This document shows positions 10,960 through 19,975 of a stretch of DNA of 64,000 nucleotides, in pieces. A program made the translations under genes and the position numbers. Within the stretch, counting starts at the first letter, position 1. Every line of letters starts with the position of its first letter. The stretch covers positions 1-64,000 of the forward strand of contig JAOPWC010000028.1 in assembly GCA_025965895.1 (NCBI GenBank). Direction: 5' to 3'. Below the pieces are notes generated by a model. It ran no database searches. It worked only from the letters and a program-made list of their open reading frames with translations, and had not been told where the DNA came from. Origin of the DNA: Mycobacterium sp. GTDB lineage: Bacteria > Actinomycetota > Actinomycetes > Mycobacteriales > Mycobacteriaceae.

Positions 10960-11116
10960 GTTCTTCCTTTTCAGATCCGTGTCCCGGCTCGGCTGCACCC
11001 GCTTCGGCTCATCCGGCATCTTCGGAGTGTCGAACCGTTGAGCGCTCTGCTCACCTGTGCTTTTGCAGGTCAGAGCTGAGCGCGGTGCGGCCAGTTATCG
11101 GGCGAATTCTCGCCCG
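10960..11116 (+). repeat. Dispersed ~150-bp repeat, copy C (full length)
   Basis: The clearest copy: TTCTTCCTTTTCAGATCCGT, CCCGGCTCGGCTGCACCCGC, GCATCTTCGGAGTGTCGAAC, GTTGAGCGCTCTGCTCACCT, ACCTG/CAGGT hairpin arms, and it ends in a perfect stem CGGGCGA-ATTC-TCGCCCG at 11099-11116. It lies between the DUF7159-like gene and the acyl-CoA dehydrogenase gene. The 409-bp gap 10818-11226 holds this repeat and the palindrome at 11152, nothing else I can see. Confidence 0.9.
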
Positions 11117-11151
11117 ATAAAGGCGTGCGCCCTCAAGCCTCTTGTCTCGGA

Positions 11152-11167
11152 GTTACTCGCGAGTAAC
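11152..11167. promoter_or_regulatory. Perfect 16-bp palindrome, candidate TetR-type operator
   Basis: GTTACTCGCGAGTAAC is an exact inverted repeat, 59 bp before the acyl-CoA dehydrogenase ATG. Palindromes of this length and form are typical operators of TetR-family repressors that control fatty-acid genes in actinobacteria. No intact TetR gene is in the neighbourhood, so the repressor would be encoded elsewhere. Confidence 0.6.
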
Positions 11168-11226
11168 ACTGACGGGTAACCGCGCCGTCGCGCGATCCGC
11201 GCAACCAGGTCAGGAGAAGAACCGTC

Positions 11227-13170
11227 ATGGCGCACGACACCACCCGCCAGGCCGAGCTCGAGGCCCGCAAGATCGCCGAGTCCGGTCGCCAGACCGAGTG
11301 GAGCCTCCCGTCGTTCGGCAAGGAGCTGTACCTCGGTCGGCTCCGCCTGGACCTGATCTCGCCCTTCCCCGAGGAGCCCGCAGAGGTCCGGGCCGAGGGC
11401 GACGCCTTCGTTGAGAAGGTCCGGGCGTTGTGCGAGACCGAGTGGCGTGAAGTCGGCTTCGAGATCGAGCGGACCTCCGTCATCTCCGACCGCGTGCTCA
11501 AGGGGCTCGCGGACCTGGGGGCCTTCGGGATGAAGATCCCCAAGGAGTACGGCGGCCTCGGTCTGTCCCAGTACACCTACAATCGCGCCCTTATGCTGTT
11601 CACGCAGCTGCACGGCTCTCTCGGCGCGCTGCTGTCGGCCCACCAGTCGATCGGGGTCCCGCAGCCGGTGAAGCACTACGGCACCGAGGAGCAGAAGAAG
11701 AGGTACCTCCCGCGCTGCGCCAGGGGCGCCATCACGGCCTTCCTGCTCACTGAGCCCGGGTTCGGCTCCGACGCCGCCCGGATGAAGAGCACAGCGGTGC
11801 CGACCGCCGACGGGACCGGCTACGTCCTGAACGGCCTGAAGCTGTGGACGACCAACGGAGTCATCGCCGAGCTGGTGGTCGTCATGGCGCGGGTGCCGGC
11901 GAGCGAGGGGCAAAAGGGCGGCATCTCCGCCTTCGTCGTCGAGATGGACTCCCCCGGCATCACCGTGGAGAACCGCAACGCGTTCATGGGGCTGCGCGGC
12001 ATCGAGAACGGCGTGACCCGGTTCTTCGACGTCGTGGTCCCGAAGGAGAACCTCCTCGGAAAGGAGGGCGACGGCCTTCGGATCTCGCTCAGCACCCTCA
12101 ACACCGGGCGCCTCGCGCTCCCCGCGATGTCCGCCGCCGGTGCGAAGTGGTCCACCAAGATCGCGCGAGAGTGGGCGGCCCAGCGCACGTCTTTCGGGCG
12201 CCAGATCGGCAAGCACGGCGCCGTGGCCGAGAAGCTGGCCTTCATGGCAGCCACGGCGTTCGCGCTCGACGCCCTGCAGGAGATCACCGCGATCATGGCC
12301 GACCAGGGTCGCAACGACATCCGCATCGAATCGGCGATCGCCAAGCTGTACGCCACCGAGATGGCCTACCAGGTCGCCGACGAGCTCGTCCAGGTGCGCG
12401 GGGGTCGCGGCTACGAGACCGCCCCGTCGCTGCGGGCGCGCGGCGAGCGCGCCGTCCCCGCCGAGCAGCAACTGCGCGACACCCGCATCAACCGGATCTT
12501 CGAGGGTTCCACGGAGATCATGCGTCTGCTGCTCGCCCGCGAGGCCACCGATGCTCACCTGCAGGCCGCCGGCGACATCATCGACCCCGAGGTCAAGCTC
12601 AAGGACAAGGCCAAGGCGGGGCTGCAGGCCGCCGGGTTCTACGCGAAGTGGCTGCCCCAGCTCGCCGTGGGCAAGGGCCTCGTCCCCACCAGCTACTCCG
12701 AGTTCGGCGACCTCGCCACCCACCTGCGCTACGTGGACCGCAGCGCCCGCAAGCTGGCCCGCTCCACGTTCTACGGGATGTCACGGTGGCAGGCGAAACT
12801 GGAGTACGAGCAGGCGTTCCTCGGACGGATCGTGGACATCGGTGCGGAGCTCTTCGCCATGTCGGCCGCGATCGTGAAGGCCGAGCAGATCCGCACGCAG
12901 CAGGGAGGCACGCGTGGCACCGAGGCCCACGAGCTCGCCGACTACTTCTGCCACCAGGCACGTGTCCGGGTCGACGCGCTGTTTCACGCTCTGTGGGACA
13001 ACACCGACGCCGCCGATAGGAAGCTCTCGGCAGCACTGGTCGACGGCAAGTACACCTGGCTGGACGACGGGATCATCGACCTCACGGAGGGCACCGGTCC
13101 GTGGATAGCCGACGAGTCGTTCCGTCCCTCGGACGTCGAGACCGTGCGCCGGCGTGTGTTGGAGGGGTGA
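11227..13170 (+). CDS. fadE10: Acyl-CoA dehydrogenase, FadE10-like (VLCAD-type)
   Basis: A 647-residue flavoenzyme that would make the first double bond in beta-oxidation of acyl-CoAs. It is longer than ordinary 390-residue acyl-CoA dehydrogenases because of a C-terminal domain of about 200 residues, as in the FadE10/VLCAD group (M. tuberculosis FadE10 is about 650). Visible are AFLLTEPGFGSDAARM (FAD/substrate), LWTTNGVIAELVVVMA, FMGLRGIENG, QVRGGRGYETAPSLRARGER (region of the catalytic Glu) and RINRIFEGSTEIMRLL. AGGAG stands 10 bases before ATG 11227. A perfect palindrome lies in its promoter region. Its codons look more uniformly GC-ending than the neighbours', perhaps because of high expression or transfer. 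It has no operon partners. Confidence 0.9.
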   Translation: MAHDTTRQAELEARKIAESGRQTEWSLPSFGKELYLGRLRLDLISPFPEEPAEVRAEGDAFVEKVRALCETEWREVGFEIERTSVISDRVLKGLADLGAFGMKIPKEYGGLGLSQYTYNRALMLFTQLHGSLGALLSAHQSIGVPQPVKHYGTEEQKKRYLPRCARGAITAFLLTEPGFGSDAARMKSTAVPTADGTGYVLNGLKLWTTNGVIAELVVVMARVPASEGQKGGISAFVVEMDSPGITVENRNAFMGLRGIENGVTRFFDVVVPKENLLGKEGDGLRISLSTLNTGRLALPAMSAAGAKWSTKIAREWAAQRTSFGRQIGKHGAVAEKLAFMAATAFALDALQEITAIMADQGRNDIRIESAIAKLYATEMAYQVADELVQVRGGRGYETAPSLRARGERAVPAEQQLRDTRINRIFEGSTEIMRLLLAREATDAHLQAAGDIIDPEVKLKDKAKAGLQAAGFYAKWLPQLAVGKGLVPTSYSEFGDLATHLRYVDRSARKLARSTFYGMSRWQAKLEYEQAFLGRIVDIGAELFAMSAAIVKAEQIRTQQGGTRGTEAHELADYFCHQARVRVDALFHALWDNTDAADRKLSAALVDGKYTWLDDGIIDLTEGTGPWIADESFRPSDVETVRRRVLEG

Positions 13171-13602
13171 TCGGTCGAATCCACGGTCCTGGTGGACGAA
13201 GACAGCGCCACGTGATCTTCGGTGTGACTCTATGCACTGAGCTCGATTGGCCCCCCCGACCGACACGGATTCCACGGCGACGACAACGACGGAATCGGGG
13301 ACGAGTCCCGCTGACGCCGACCGGACAGCCCTATCCGACGGGACGCGGTCGAGGCGAGTCTGCAGCTGCACCTGCGGTGGCGCCGGACCGGTTCGCCGCC
13401 TACTACAACGCCGCCCAAATGAGCATCGCGGGTTGAGACGGCTGGCCGTTCATGGTTCGGAGATCGTCACGTTCACCAGTGCGGGCTGCCGCACTGGGTT
13501 CTACCCGCCGGTGGCGGTCGTGGCGCGAACGCTGGGCGTTGGTGATTATCATCAGGTCGCGGCCCTCGGGCGACATAGACATGCTGATAATGACGACGGT
13601 CT

Positions 13603-13628
13603 CCTAAGCACCTGGGCAAGTGCTTAGG
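13603..13628. promoter_or_regulatory. Strong inverted repeat in the gap after the acyl-CoA dehydrogenase gene
   Basis: CCTAAGCAC, eight bases, GTGCTTAGG: a perfect 9-bp stem. There is no T-run, so it is more likely a regulator-binding site (TAAGCA..TGCTTA half sites are common for TetR-type lipid regulators) than an intrinsic terminator. It lies 117 bp upstream of the adenylate cyclase start. The rest of the gap 13171-13744 shows no gene. Confidence 0.55.
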
Positions 13629-13744
13629 TGGGGAAGTCCTGAGGTTCGCCAGCAATCTGATGGTATGGCGGCGCATACCTATCACATCGATGCCTTTGAG
13701 CGTAGCGCCCGAATAAGTGGCGTCGGTGGTTGTACGTTGGCCGT

Positions 13745-14872
13745 GTGAAGGGGGATGTTGACATCGAGGCGTCGGGCCTGCTCTCCGGACTCGAGGGGAA
13801 GGCGCGCCAAAACCGCGCAGAGCTGATCACCTGGTTGCTCGATCGCGGGTTCAGCATGGAGCAGATCCGTGCGTCGCGGGCGGCCCCTATGCTGCTGCCC
13901 TCGTACCGCGTCTTGGGTGACGATGGCACATACGTCTCAGCTCGCCAGATCTGCGAATCGACCGGAATTGAACTGGATCTGCTACAGCGTCTCCAACGAG
14001 CGGCCGGTCTGCCGCGAATAGAGAATCCCGACGCCCCGGTCCTACTGAGAGCCGATGCGGAAACCGCTGCGCGTGCGAAATATCTCGTCGACTTTGGTGC
14101 CGAGCCCGATGATGCGGTTGCCGTGTTACGGGTGCTGGCCGATGGCCTTCGGCGTACTGCGGCCACGATGCGTGAGGCGGGACTGAAGACTTGGGTTAAA
14201 CCGGGCGCCAGCGAGACCGAGTTGGCGGAGGCGGCTGAGGAAATTGCACGGCTCGCGGCACCGCAGCTCGGACCGTTGGTTGAAGCCATGCTCATGCTGC
14301 AACTACGCCATACGTTCGAAACGGAGTGGGTGAATGCCGCCGAGCTCTCCGTCGGGAAACTGCCCGGCGCTCGCATGGTGGCGGTGGCATTCGCCGACCT
14401 GGCCGGCTTCACCCGCTTGGGGGAGGTGCTTCCCCCGGAGGAGCTTGAGCGGGTGGCCAGCCACATTGCCAGCCTTGCCCACGAAGTGGAGGTTGGTCCG
14501 GTCCGGTTCATTAAGGCGATCGGCGACGCAGTCATGTTCGTGTGTGCTGAACCCGGTTTGCTGCTGCGCGCGATTCTCGACCTGCTGAGCCTTGCGGTGG
14601 AGGAGGGTTTGCCGCGACTCCGGGCCGGCGTTGCGGCGGGAGAGGCAGTCAGCCGTGCCGGTGACTGGTTCGGTAGACCTGTCAATGTGGCCAGCCGCAT
14701 TACCGCCGTGGCACGTCCCGGTTCCGTGCTGGTCGCGGAGTCGGCGCGCGACGCTATCGGTTCCGCATTCTTCGAATGGACGCCCGCGGGCACACGTCAC
14801 TTCAAAGGCATAAGGGGTGAAGTAAAGCTCTTTCGAGTAAGCCGGGGCTCGTCCCATTCACCGACGAGCTGA
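13745..14872 (+). CDS. Class III adenylate cyclase, Rv1264-like (pH-sensing type)
   Basis: About 375 residues that make cAMP from ATP. The N-terminal half (about 1-190) follows the autoinhibitory domain of M. tuberculosis Rv1264: [53 protein letters not shown]. The C-terminal catalytic domain (about 205-360) has both metal aspartates ([22 protein letters not shown]), the adenine-selecting Lys (FIKAIGD) and the transition-state Asn and Arg ([11 protein letters not shown]), so it should be active. In Rv1264 this N-terminal domain makes the enzyme respond to acid; that would be inherited here by homology only. GTG 13745 is chosen from homology; a TTG at 13730 is the alternative and no ribosome site decides. 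Confidence 0.9.
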   Translation: MKGDVDIEASGLLSGLEGKARQNRAELITWLLDRGFSMEQIRASRAAPMLLPSYRVLGDDGTYVSARQICESTGIELDLLQRLQRAAGLPRIENPDAPVLLRADAETAARAKYLVDFGAEPDDAVAVLRVLADGLRRTAATMREAGLKTWVKPGASETELAEAAEEIARLAAPQLGPLVEAMLMLQLRHTFETEWVNAAELSVGKLPGARMVAVAFADLAGFTRLGEVLPPEELERVASHIASLAHEVEVGPVRFIKAIGDAVMFVCAEPGLLLRAILDLLSLAVEEGLPRLRAGVAAGEAVSRAGDWFGRPVNVASRITAVARPGSVLVAESARDAIGSAFFEWTPAGTRHFKGIRGEVKLFRVSRGSSHSPTS

Positions 14873-15240
14873 GGCATCAGTTGTGCGTGGCGGCGGGAAT
14901 TCGTTGCGGAGGTCGGGTAGCACAGCTACACCACCCGCTCGGCGGGCAGATAGCGCAGTCGCGCCCCTGCCGTCGATGGTCGGGCCGGCGTAGTTCCCCT
15001 CGTCGCGCAGCGGCACCTCACCGGTGTGCACCCCGATGCGCAACCGGATCGGGGCCAGCGGTGCTCGCTGCAACTCCATGGCACACGCCAGCGCGTCGGA
15101 CGCGCGAGCGAACGCGATCACGAAGCTGTCACCCCCGCCCTGCGCGACCGGGAGGACCCCCTCATGGGCGGCGGTCGCGGTGATGGCCGCTGCACCGTCA
15201 ACCAGGAGCAGGGTCGCACAACCCGGAGTGAGCGTTGTGC
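14858..15240 (-). pseudogene. Nucleotide-cyclase domain fragment of a LuxR-type regulator
   Basis: On the minus strand the frame reads [20 protein letters not shown], then [41 protein letters not shown], as in the cyclase domain that begins large ATPase-LuxR regulators of mycobacteria. It is cut at both ends: upstream homology stops near 15240, beside a dispersed repeat, and downstream it frameshifts after GPTID, where RLRYLP appears in another frame. A complete regulator would be about 900-1000 residues. It is convergent with, and overlaps, the end of the intact cyclase gene. Confidence 0.78.
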
Positions 15241-15250
15241 TAGTCGCTCG

Positions 15251-16297
15251 TCACCGTCCCGTCCGCTTGTTTCTCCTGGTCAAATCCGTATCCCGGCTCG
15301 GCTGCACCCGCTTCGGCTCCCCCGGCATCTTCGGATAGTTCGGCGGGTAGGGCATGTCGCCAAGCCCGCGCTCGGCGTCGGCGGCGGCCAGTTCCAGCAG
15401 CGCCGCGATGGACTGCGCCTTCGTGTCCATCTCGGCCCACGGATCAGCACGGCGAGCGAGCAGATCGGGCACCGTTGCGATCGTGTAGTCGTCGGGGTCG
15501 GCGTCGGCCAGCTCGTCCCACGTCAGCGGCGTCGACACGGTCGCGATCGCGGTCCGTCGCGCCGAATACGCCGAGGCCATCGTCCGATCGCGCGCGTTCT
15601 GATTGAAGTCGATGAAGATGCGCTTGCCGCGCTCCTCCTTCCACCACGACGTCGTCACGGCGTCGGGGTTGCGCCGTTCGACCTCGCGGGCCAGCGCGAT
15701 CCCGGCGCGGCGCACCTCGACGAAATCCCAGCGCGTGTCGATGCGCAGAAACACGTGCACGCCGCGCCCGCCCGACGTCTTCGCGAAACCTACTAGGCCC
15801 AGCTCATCGAGCACCGGCTTGAGCACGTCGACGGCGACGGCACGGGCGTCCTCGAACCCCGTGCCCGGCTGCGGGTCCAGGTCGATGCGCAACTCGTCGG
15901 GGTGCTCCGTGTCAGGGCAGCGGACCTGCCACGGATGCAGGGTGATCGCGCCCATCTGCGCGGCCCAGATAATCGCCGCCGGGTGCGTGACCTTCAGTGC
16001 GTCGGCGGTGCGCCCCGACGGGAATGTAATCCGGCACGTCTCGATGTAGTCGGGGTGATGCTGCGGCACCCGCTTCTGGTAGATCTCCTCGCCGTCGATG
16101 CCGTCGGGAAACCGCTGCAGATGGGTCGGGCGATCGCGCAGCGATGCCAGCATCGGTCCACCCGCGACGGCGAGGTAGTACTCGACCAACTTGCCCTTCG
16201 TGCCGTTCGAGCCGAGCTTCGGGTAGAAGACCTTGTCGGGGTTGGTGAGCCGGACGGTGATCCCGTCGACATCGAGTTCCATAGCAGCACTGGCCAT
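15251..16297 (-). CDS. Archaeo-eukaryotic primase-type DNA polymerase (PolD/LigD-polymerase family)
   Basis: A 348-residue stand-alone primase-polymerase of the LigD polymerase-domain family (like Rv3730c / PolD1), which adds nucleotides at breaks and gaps with a preference for ribonucleotides. Seen are LTNPDKVFYPKLG, the catalytic D-x-D in LRIDLDPQPGTGFEDAR, TSGGRGVHVFLRI, the third metal Asp in RIFIDFNQNARDRTMASAYS, and STPLTWDEL. Length agrees with the family (about 346). The next gene upstream on the same strand is a broken ligC, one base away, so the two were an operon. The last codons (MPGEPKRVQPSRD and the following basic tail) lie in the dispersed repeat, so the C-terminus may have been exchanged. 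Confidence 0.9.
   Translation of the reverse strand: MASAAMELDVDGITVRLTNPDKVFYPKLGSNGTKGKLVEYYLAVAGGPMLASLRDRPTHLQRFPDGIDGEEIYQKRVPQHHPDYIETCRITFPSGRTADALKVTHPAAIIWAAQMGAITLHPWQVRCPDTEHPDELRIDLDPQPGTGFEDARAVAVDVLKPVLDELGLVGFAKTSGGRGVHVFLRIDTRWDFVEVRRAGIALAREVERRNPDAVTTSWWKEERGKRIFIDFNQNARDRTMASAYSARRTAIATVSTPLTWDELADADPDDYTIATVPDLLARRADPWAEMDTKAQSIAALLELAAADAERGLGDMPYPPNYPKMPGEPKRVQPSRDTDLTRRNKRTGR
15266..15334 (+). repeat. Dispersed repeat, copy D, overlapping the 3' end of the PolD gene
   Basis: TTTCTCCTGGTCAAATCCGT, CCCGGCTCGGCTGCACCCGC, TTCGGCTCCCCCGGCATCTT match copies B and C over the first half of the repeat. Homology ends at CTTCGGA, where the rest of the PolD coding sequence begins. 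The repeat is therefore either derived from a polD 3' end, or has replaced it. Confidence 0.82.
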
Positions 16298-16298
16298 T

Positions 16299-17218
16299 TC
16301 AGGACTCCACCACGTCGTACAGGTCGTAGTTCAACGCAACCTCCAGCTGCTCGAAGGTACAGCTTCGCGGGTCCCGGTCGGGCCGCCACCTCACGAAGTG
16401 CGCCGTGTGCCGAAACCGCCGGCCTTCCATCTGGTCGTAGGCCACCTCGGCGAGCTTCTCCGGCCGTACCGGGATCCAGCGCTTGTCGGCCGCGGCGTTC
16501 CATCGGCTGGGCTCTCCGTCATACACGATGTCGTCCCCTTTTCGCAGCGGCTCCAGGTCGGCCGGCAGCTTGAGCCGGTCCTGTGCCGTGAAGGACGCGG
16601 CGCCCCTCACCCTGTGCAGCTCGCCGCCGTCGTAGAGGCCGAGCAAGATCGACCCGACGCGCTCGCCGGTCTTGTGGATCCGGTATCCGATCGCCACGCA
16701 GTCGGCGTCGCGGGCGTGCTTGGCCTTGGCCATCTCACGCTTGCCCGGCACATACGGACCGTCGAGGCGTTTGGCGGTCACTCCGTCCATGCCCGCGCCC
16801 TCGAACCTGGTGAGCCACCGCTGCCCTTCTTCGGGTCCTCGATGGTGCGCGTGACGTGGCACCTCTGCTTCTCGTTGACGAGGTCAGACAACACCTGTCG
16901 TCGCGTGCGGAACGGCTCGGGCAGCAGCGACGAGGTGCCGGTGCCCAGCGCGTCGAAGCCGATGAAATGCGCGGGCGGCTGCTCGGCGAGCATCTTCACG
17001 CGGCTGGTGGCCGGATGGATGCGCTGGCTCAGTGACTCCCGGTCCAGTCGGATGCGGCCGCCGATCTCACGCGGAACCACGACCTCGCCGTCCAGCACGC
17101 ACCGCGGCGCCATCTCGTCGCGCAGCGCGTCGATCAACTCCGGGAAGTACCTGCCGAATTCCTTGCCGTTGCGTGACTGCAACACGACCTCGCCACCGTC
17201 GCGGAACACCAGCGCGCG
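16299..17218 (-). pseudogene. ligC: ATP-dependent DNA ligase LigC, 5'-truncated and frameshifted
   Basis: LigC seals nicks and supports end joining together with PolD. Here the minus strand reads RALVFRDGGEVVLQSRNGKE, CVLDGEVVVP (motif III), LAEQPPAHFIGFDALG (motif IIIa), then a one-base frameshift near 16835 (EDPKKGSGG versus EGQRWLTRFEGAGMDGVTAK, motif IV), then AKAKHARDADCVAIGY (motif V) and the full C-terminal OB domain. Homology begins just after the position where KWDGFR, the nucleotidyl-accepting lysine, should stand; that part is replaced by unrelated sequence containing ACTAGT. It cannot ligate. A matching N-terminal piece is found at 22378-22446. Confidence 0.85.
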
Positions 17219-17282
17219 ACTAGTTGACTGAACTTCGCCGAGCCTCGCAGGTCGGGTAATAGCTCCGAAGGAGGATGGCGGC

Positions 17283-17693
17283 GTGGTCGTACTGGGTCGA
17301 GTCGAGTCTTCGTCCACTGGGCTGGTCTGGCGCGTGATATTCCCCGACGTCGAGCACCACGCGGCGTCGTCGTACCTGCGGGACCTGGCGGCGTCGGATT
17401 GCAGTCCGCTCACGATTCGAAGCTACGCGTTCGACCTGCTGCGGTGGTTCCGGTCTTTGCATGGGCGGGTCGGCACCCGGCAGGACGTCCTGTCGCCCGA
17501 TCATGTCCGCTGCGGAGTTGGCCGACGCCGGTCAGCCAGTGCGGTTCACGCCGCACGATTTTCGCCGTTTGTTCGCGACAGATGCCGTCAACGGCGGCCT
17601 GCCGCTGCACATCGCCGCTGGGCTGCTCGGCCACCTCAACCTCGACACCACCTGCGGCGACACCAACTCTCCGGGAATTGCATCTGATGGGCG
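17283..17693 (+). pseudogene. Tyrosine recombinase remnant (internal deletion)
   Basis: The N-terminal part reads SSYLRDLAASDCSPLTIRSY and AFDLLRWFRSLH, a core-binding SAM-like domain. In another frame, from about 17511, the catalytic C-terminal part reads ELADAGQPVRFTPHDFRRLF and ATDAVNGGLPLHIAAGLLGH, with the HxxR and GH catalytic residues. The middle of the protein, with the first Arg and Lys, is deleted, and the sequence ends before the tyrosine. It lies about 65 bp from the broken end of ligC, which suggests that mobile DNA caused the break. Confidence 0.8.
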
Positions 17694-18128
17694 CAGTTCC
17701 GCAGGTCGCCTGTTGAGCAGCCGACCGCAATGTTCTTCGGTCACCGGCTCGACACCCTTGGGCTGCGTTCCTTGAATCGGTCGCCGGTTGGATACATGAT
17801 CCTTGCATTGAAGGGCGGCTTTGGTTCGGTGGTTCGAAGCGACGTGGGGCGCCACAGGGTTCTGACCGGTGCATGGGGCGATTAGAACCTGACGTCATCC
17901 TCGATTAGTTCGAGCTGGACTTCGATAAGCCAAGCCGCTCGACGGGCTGCGTACGACGATCTCTGACTCACGACCGCTTTCAGGTGGGGCGGTCCTAGAG
18001 AGCAAGAAGCCCGAGACCAAGGAGATCGAGTAGTCAAATACTCTACGCCGCACTCCAGCACCGGAAGACAATAAGTCGTCCTGCGTGCAGGTCCGCGGGT
18101 CGCCGTGCTGAAAAGAAGGGTCCCACCG
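17694..18128. other. Intergenic stretch without a gene
   Basis: Short frames only; nothing recognised. It should hold the promoter of the monooxygenase that starts at 18129. Confidence 0.45.
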
Positions 18129-19634
18129 ATGTCCGCAGTCCAACCATCCGCTGTCATAGCGCTAGACGTCGCGGTAGAGAGCTGCGACGTCTGCATAGTG
18201 GGAGCCGGCCTCGCCGGACTCAATGCTCTCTTCGTGGCCAGCCGTTACCTATCTCGCGATCAGAAAGTCATCCTGGTCGACAGCCGGGAACGCGTCGGCG
18301 GCATGTGGGTCGACACGTACCCGTACGTGCGATTGCACCAGCCGCATGGCATATTCACCGCCGGGAACATCAAATGGACTCTCGGCCAGGATCGCTCGTA
18401 CTTGGCGACAAAGGGCGAGGTGCTCGACCACTTCGAACACTGCCTCAATGCCATAAAGGAGCGGGTGCGGGTCCATGAGCTCTTCGGCTGGACTCTCGAG
18501 TCTCACAGTGAGACCGACGAGATTGTGCGGGTTAGCTGCAGATCCTCGGATGGCCAGCTCAGGGTGATCCGGGCGAAGCGACTAATCAAGGCCTATGGTT
18601 TCCGAGTCACGCCCAACGACCCGCTCGAGATGTCCAGCAAGCGTGTCCAGTCGGTGTCTCCAGACTTCTGCGACATGCGTGGAGACGACATGCGGGCGAG
18701 CGACACGCCGGTCTGGGTCATCGGTGGCGGTAAGACCGCGATGGACACCGCGCACGCGCTGATCACGCAATACCCCGGCCGTGCGGTGAACCTCGTGGCG
18801 GGTTCCGGAACGTTCTTCACGACCCGCGACAAATTCTTCCCCACCGGAGCCCGGAGATGGTGGGGCGGCAGGCTGGTGGGCAGTCTCGGCCCAGAAGTGA
18901 CCCGTCGTTTCGACGGGACCAACGAGTCAGACGTTTGGAACTGGCATCGCGAAACATACGGCACGTGGTTGACCCCGGAAACCGGGAACTTCTTGCTGGG
19001 CGTGCTCTCGGAATCCGAGAACAAGACGATCTCCGCCGGCCTCAACGACGTGATCATGGATCACTTCGTCGATGCTGTCGACCGCAACGGCTCGACCGAG
19101 CTGGTCTTTCGTAGCGGGGCCACCAAGTCGATCGAACCGGGCAGCTGGATAGTGAACTGCACCGGCTATACCCTGCAACGCGAGTATCCCTACGAGCCGT
19201 ACGTGTCTCCCACTGGGGCAGTGGTCTCCATTCAGCTGCGTTCTGCCACACTGCATTTGACGTCGTTCATGGGCTACTTCCTCACGCACCTGCTGTTCCT
19301 GGGAAAGCTGAGGGAACTCCCGCTGTATGAATTCGACGGGCAGGATATGCGGATGAAATCGGCTCAAGCGTTCCCGTATGCGCTCTTAACGCTGGCCCAG
19401 TACAACCTCAGCCTCATCGCCGACAGCGTTCCGGCCAGGGCGTTCCTCGAGTGTGGACTCGACTTTGATCGCTGGTACCCGTTGCCCCGTCGGATGGTGG
19501 GTACCGCGCGGTTCATGCTGACGCACCGCCGCGATCGCGAACGCCAACGCCAGATCCTCGACACCGTGCGCGAACGGTTCGACGTTCGATGCGGCCCGCT
19601 CACCCATTCGGCTCTCCAGGGGAAGGTCGGGTAG
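18129..19634 (+). CDS. FAD-dependent NAD(P)H monooxygenase-like flavoprotein
   Basis: A 501-residue two-dinucleotide-binding flavoprotein. The FAD site is CDVCIVGAGLAGLNALFVAS with VILVDSRERVGGMW; the NAD(P)H site is TPVWVIGGGKTAMDTAHALI. SWIVNCTGYT in the last third is the usual second FAD contact. This plan fits flavin monooxygenases and related oxidoreductases, but I see no clean BVMO fingerprint, so the substrate and even the reaction stay open. ATG 18129 has AGAAGGG in front and is preferred to the GTG at 18105. It stands alone between recombinase fragments, inside the segment that separates the two pieces of ligC, so it was probably brought in with it. Confidence 0.8.
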   Translation: MSAVQPSAVIALDVAVESCDVCIVGAGLAGLNALFVASRYLSRDQKVILVDSRERVGGMWVDTYPYVRLHQPHGIFTAGNIKWTLGQDRSYLATKGEVLDHFEHCLNAIKERVRVHELFGWTLESHSETDEIVRVSCRSSDGQLRVIRAKRLIKAYGFRVTPNDPLEMSSKRVQSVSPDFCDMRGDDMRASDTPVWVIGGGKTAMDTAHALITQYPGRAVNLVAGSGTFFTTRDKFFPTGARRWWGGRLVGSLGPEVTRRFDGTNESDVWNWHRETYGTWLTPETGNFLLGVLSESENKTISAGLNDVIMDHFVDAVDRNGSTELVFRSGATKSIEPGSWIVNCTGYTLQREYPYEPYVSPTGAVVSIQLRSATLHLTSFMGYFLTHLLFLGKLRELPLYEFDGQDMRMKSAQAFPYALLTLAQYNLSLIADSVPARAFLECGLDFDRWYPLPRRMVGTARFMLTHRRDRERQRQILDTVRERFDVRCGPLTHSALQGKVG

Positions 19635-19650
19635 ATCGCCTCGTCACATC

Positions 19651-19930
19651 GAGCGGCTCCCGGCCGGATGGCCCCCCGCCGTCCTCGCCCGCATGCTCGG
19701 CATCCACATCACCGTCGCGGTGGCCTGGCAACGCGCCTCCGCAGGCGACTGGACCGACTACGCCGCTGAAATCAGCCGCAGAATTCAGCTCGGCCGCATC
19801 GACGCGATGACCGAGAACGCCGAGCAACGCCTCATCGACGCCAAAGACAGCGGGTGGCTGGGAGGTCGCCGCCCTCGAAGAGGGCCTGAAGCACTTACGC
19901 CCACGACAAGGTGAGCACAGCGCCGCCTTG
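19651..19930 (+). pseudogene. C-terminal tail fragment of an actinobacterial tyrosine recombinase
   Basis: In frame from 19651: ERLPAGWPPAVLARMLGIHI, TVAVAWQRASAGDWTDYAAE. This is how the tail of many actinobacterial integrase/recombinase proteins reads. It is followed by IDAMTENAEQRLIDAKDSGW and, after a frameshift, EVAALEEGLKHL, which recalls a small coiled-coil protein often found next to these recombinases. No catalytic residues remain. It marks mobile DNA between the monooxygenase and the second ligC. Confidence 0.6.
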
Positions 19931-19975
19931 AGCAGGGGACGAACCCGTTCGCCGACCAGACGCAAGAATGAGGCG

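Noticed and set aside
6034..11116. A true integron with attC sites
   Set aside because: Only GTTGAGC resembles an attC core; the paired R''/L'' and L'/R' boxes are not found and no integron integrase is in the window. The cassette idea is kept only as an open question.
11095..12723. A 542-codon open frame on the minus strand opposite the acyl-CoA dehydrogenase gene
   Set aside because: It is an antisense shadow of a very GC-rich gene; its translation is low-complexity and has no motif, while the plus strand encodes a full FadE10-like enzyme.
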